Positions 5,946 through 6,951 of a DNA stretch of 6,951 nt are shown here, piece by piece. The DNA lies in assembly GCA_020057015.1 (NCBI GenBank), contig JAGVGS010000204.1:1-6951 (forward strand), read 5' to 3'. The position numbers were made by a program, and so were the translations under genes. Below the pieces are notes generated by a model. It was given only the letters and a program-made list of their open reading frames with translations. It was not told the DNA's origin and searched no databases. Source of the stretch: Candidatus Omnitrophota bacterium (GTDB lineage Bacteria; Omnitrophota; Gorgyraeia; Aquiviventales; Aquiviventaceae). The first letter of the stretch is position 1. Every line of letters begins with the position of its first letter.

Positions 5946-6951
5946 ATGAGCGACGCGCGCGAGGCGGAGCTTCTTCAGTTACGCACCAAGCTCGAGAAAA
6001 TCGAGCTCGCGCTGAGTGCCATTCTCGATGCGATCGTGTGGACGGATGAAGCCGGCCACGTGCAATGGTTCAGCAGCCCGTTTCGCCGCCTCGTGGGCCG
6101 GCCGGATCAGGAGATCCTCGGGGCGGCCCTCACCGAGCTGCTGCCCCTGGAAGAGGGCGGGTGCCAGCTCACCGCGGAGCAGCACCCCATCGCCCGTGCG
6201 CTTGCGGGCCAGCCCAACGCGATCGGCAGCTATGAATTCCGCAAGGCCGAGCGCCTGTTGATTCTCGAAATCCTCGCCGCGCGCGTCCAAGTGAGCCGCC
6301 AGGAGCGCAGCACGGTCGTATCGATCCGCGACGTGACGGCCCGCAAGCAAGCCGAGGAGCAGGTGAAGCAACTGGCCGCGGCTGCGACCGCCTCGGCCGA
6401 GTCCGAGCGCAAGCGCGCCGCGGAGCTGGATCGCGCGTACCGCGAGCTGAAAGAGACGCAGAGCATGCTGGTGCAGGCCGAGAAGATGGCTGCCATCGGG
6501 CAGCTGGCCTCCGGCATTGCGCATGAGGTGAAGAATCCGCTGGGCATCATCCTGCAGGGGGTCAACTTCCTCGAGGAAGAGATCAGCGACGAGCAGGCCC
6601 AGCAGATCGAGGTGCTCAAGATGATCAAGGAGGCGGTGCGCCGCTCAGATAAGATCATCCGGGATTTGCTGAAATTCTCCCGCCAGGCGCCGGTCGAAAC
6701 TCAGCTGTGCGATGCGGCGGTGGTGATGAGCGAATCACTGACGCTGGTCGAGCAGCAGCTGGCCCTCAAGAATATCACCGTGGCGCGCGAGTTTGCCCCC
6801 AGCCTGCCGGTGGTCATGCTGGATGAGAACCAGATGAAGCAGGTCTTCATTAATATCATCATGAACGCGTTTCACGCCATGCCGCAGGGCGGGGCGCTGA
6901 CGCTGCGCGCCAGCCGCCAAGTGCTGCAGGAGCGCCAGCGCGGGGTGGGCC
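5946..6951 (+). CDS. Soluble PAS-domain sensor histidine kinase, 3'-partial
   Basis: The frame is open from 5946 to the end of the window (335 complete codons). The protein autophosphorylates on His in response to a signal and passes the phosphate to a response regulator, which is not in view. Residues 1-23 are helical (MSDAREAELLQLRTKLEK). A PAS fold spans about 24-131, from ILDAIVWTDEAGHVQWFSS to IRDVTARKQAEEQ. A charged Ala/Glu/Lys-rich coiled coil (about 132-180) follows. The HisKA domain has the H-box GQLASGIAHEVKNPLG with phospho-acceptor H193. The N-box of the ATPase domain is FINIIMNAFHAMPQGG (N303, N307); the G boxes lie beyond the edge. No membrane segment or signal peptide is present, so it should sense a cytoplasmic cue. 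The order resembles NtrB-type kinases. An in-frame stop at 5937-5939 makes 5946 the first possible ATG. AGGA (5938-5941) is a weak Shine-Dalgarno only 4 bases away. Confidence 0.92.
   Translation, partial: MSDAREAELLQLRTKLEKIELALSAILDAIVWTDEAGHVQWFSSPFRRLVGRPDQEILGAALTELLPLEEGGCQLTAEQHPIARALAGQPNAIGSYEFRKAERLLILEILAARVQVSRQERSTVVSIRDVTARKQAEEQVKQLAAAATASAESERKRAAELDRAYRELKETQSMLVQAEKMAAIGQLASGIAHEVKNPLGIILQGVNFLEEEISDEQAQQIEVLKMIKEAVRRSDKIIRDLLKFSRQAPVETQLCDAAVVMSESLTLVEQQLALKNITVAREFAPSLPVVMLDENQMKQVFINIIMNAFHAMPQGGALTLRASRQVLQERQRGVG

Noticed and set aside
1..6951. CRISPR array, tRNA, insertion sequence or defence system
   Set aside because: Reading both strands gave no regularly spaced repeats, tRNA-like cloverleaf, transposase, terminal inverted repeats or known defence domains.

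Overview
The window is GC-rich bacterial chromosomal DNA with six protein-coding genes, all on the + strand and tightly packed. Coding takes up nearly everything; the longest gap is about 150 bases. The first and last genes run off the edges. An N-terminal signal sequence on one protein and a lipobox on another point to a diderm-type bacterium. The gene set (E2/E3 of a 2-oxoacid dehydrogenase, a short alpha-glucan phosphorylase, a DUF3332-type lipoprotein and a soluble PAS kinase with an HEVKNPL H-box) reminds me of Nitrospirota or 'deltaproteobacterial' lineages. That placement is a low-confidence impression, not something the sequence proves. I see no transposase, integrase, tRNA, rRNA, CRISPR array or phage gene.

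Layout. Positions 1-2379 hold the end of a 2-oxoacid dehydrogenase operon: the C-terminal part of the E2 acyltransferase (peripheral-subunit-binding domain plus catalytic domain), then after 3 bases the complete E3 dihydrolipoyl dehydrogenase. A 68-base gap follows. Next come an exported protein made of seven kinesin-light-chain-type TPR repeats with an exact 42-residue period (2448-3452) and, 20 bases later, a compact glycogen/alpha-glucan phosphorylase (3473-5173). A 60-base gap with a strong ribosome binding site precedes a small DUF3332-like lipoprotein (5234-5791). That gene is closed by a convincing intrinsic terminator (5846-5888). A perfect extended -10 promoter element (TG-N-TATAAT, 5929-5937) sits directly in front of a soluble PAS-HisKA-HATPase sensor kinase (5946 to beyond the end), so close that its mRNA should be leaderless or nearly so.

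How the genes may work together. The E2/E3 pair feeds 2-oxoacid-derived acyl groups, most likely acetyl from pyruvate, to CoA. The phosphorylase releases glucose-1-phosphate from storage glucan, which would enter glycolysis upstream of pyruvate. The neighbourhood therefore has a central-carbon flavour. The TPR protein, the lipoprotein and the kinase have no visible link to that pathway beyond position. The terminator plus the new promoter make the kinase a separate transcription unit. I do not see evidence for a novel multi-gene system. The most notable signals are the kinase's promoter/start arrangement, the very regular TPR protein and the absence of a Shine-Dalgarno sequence before the phosphorylase.
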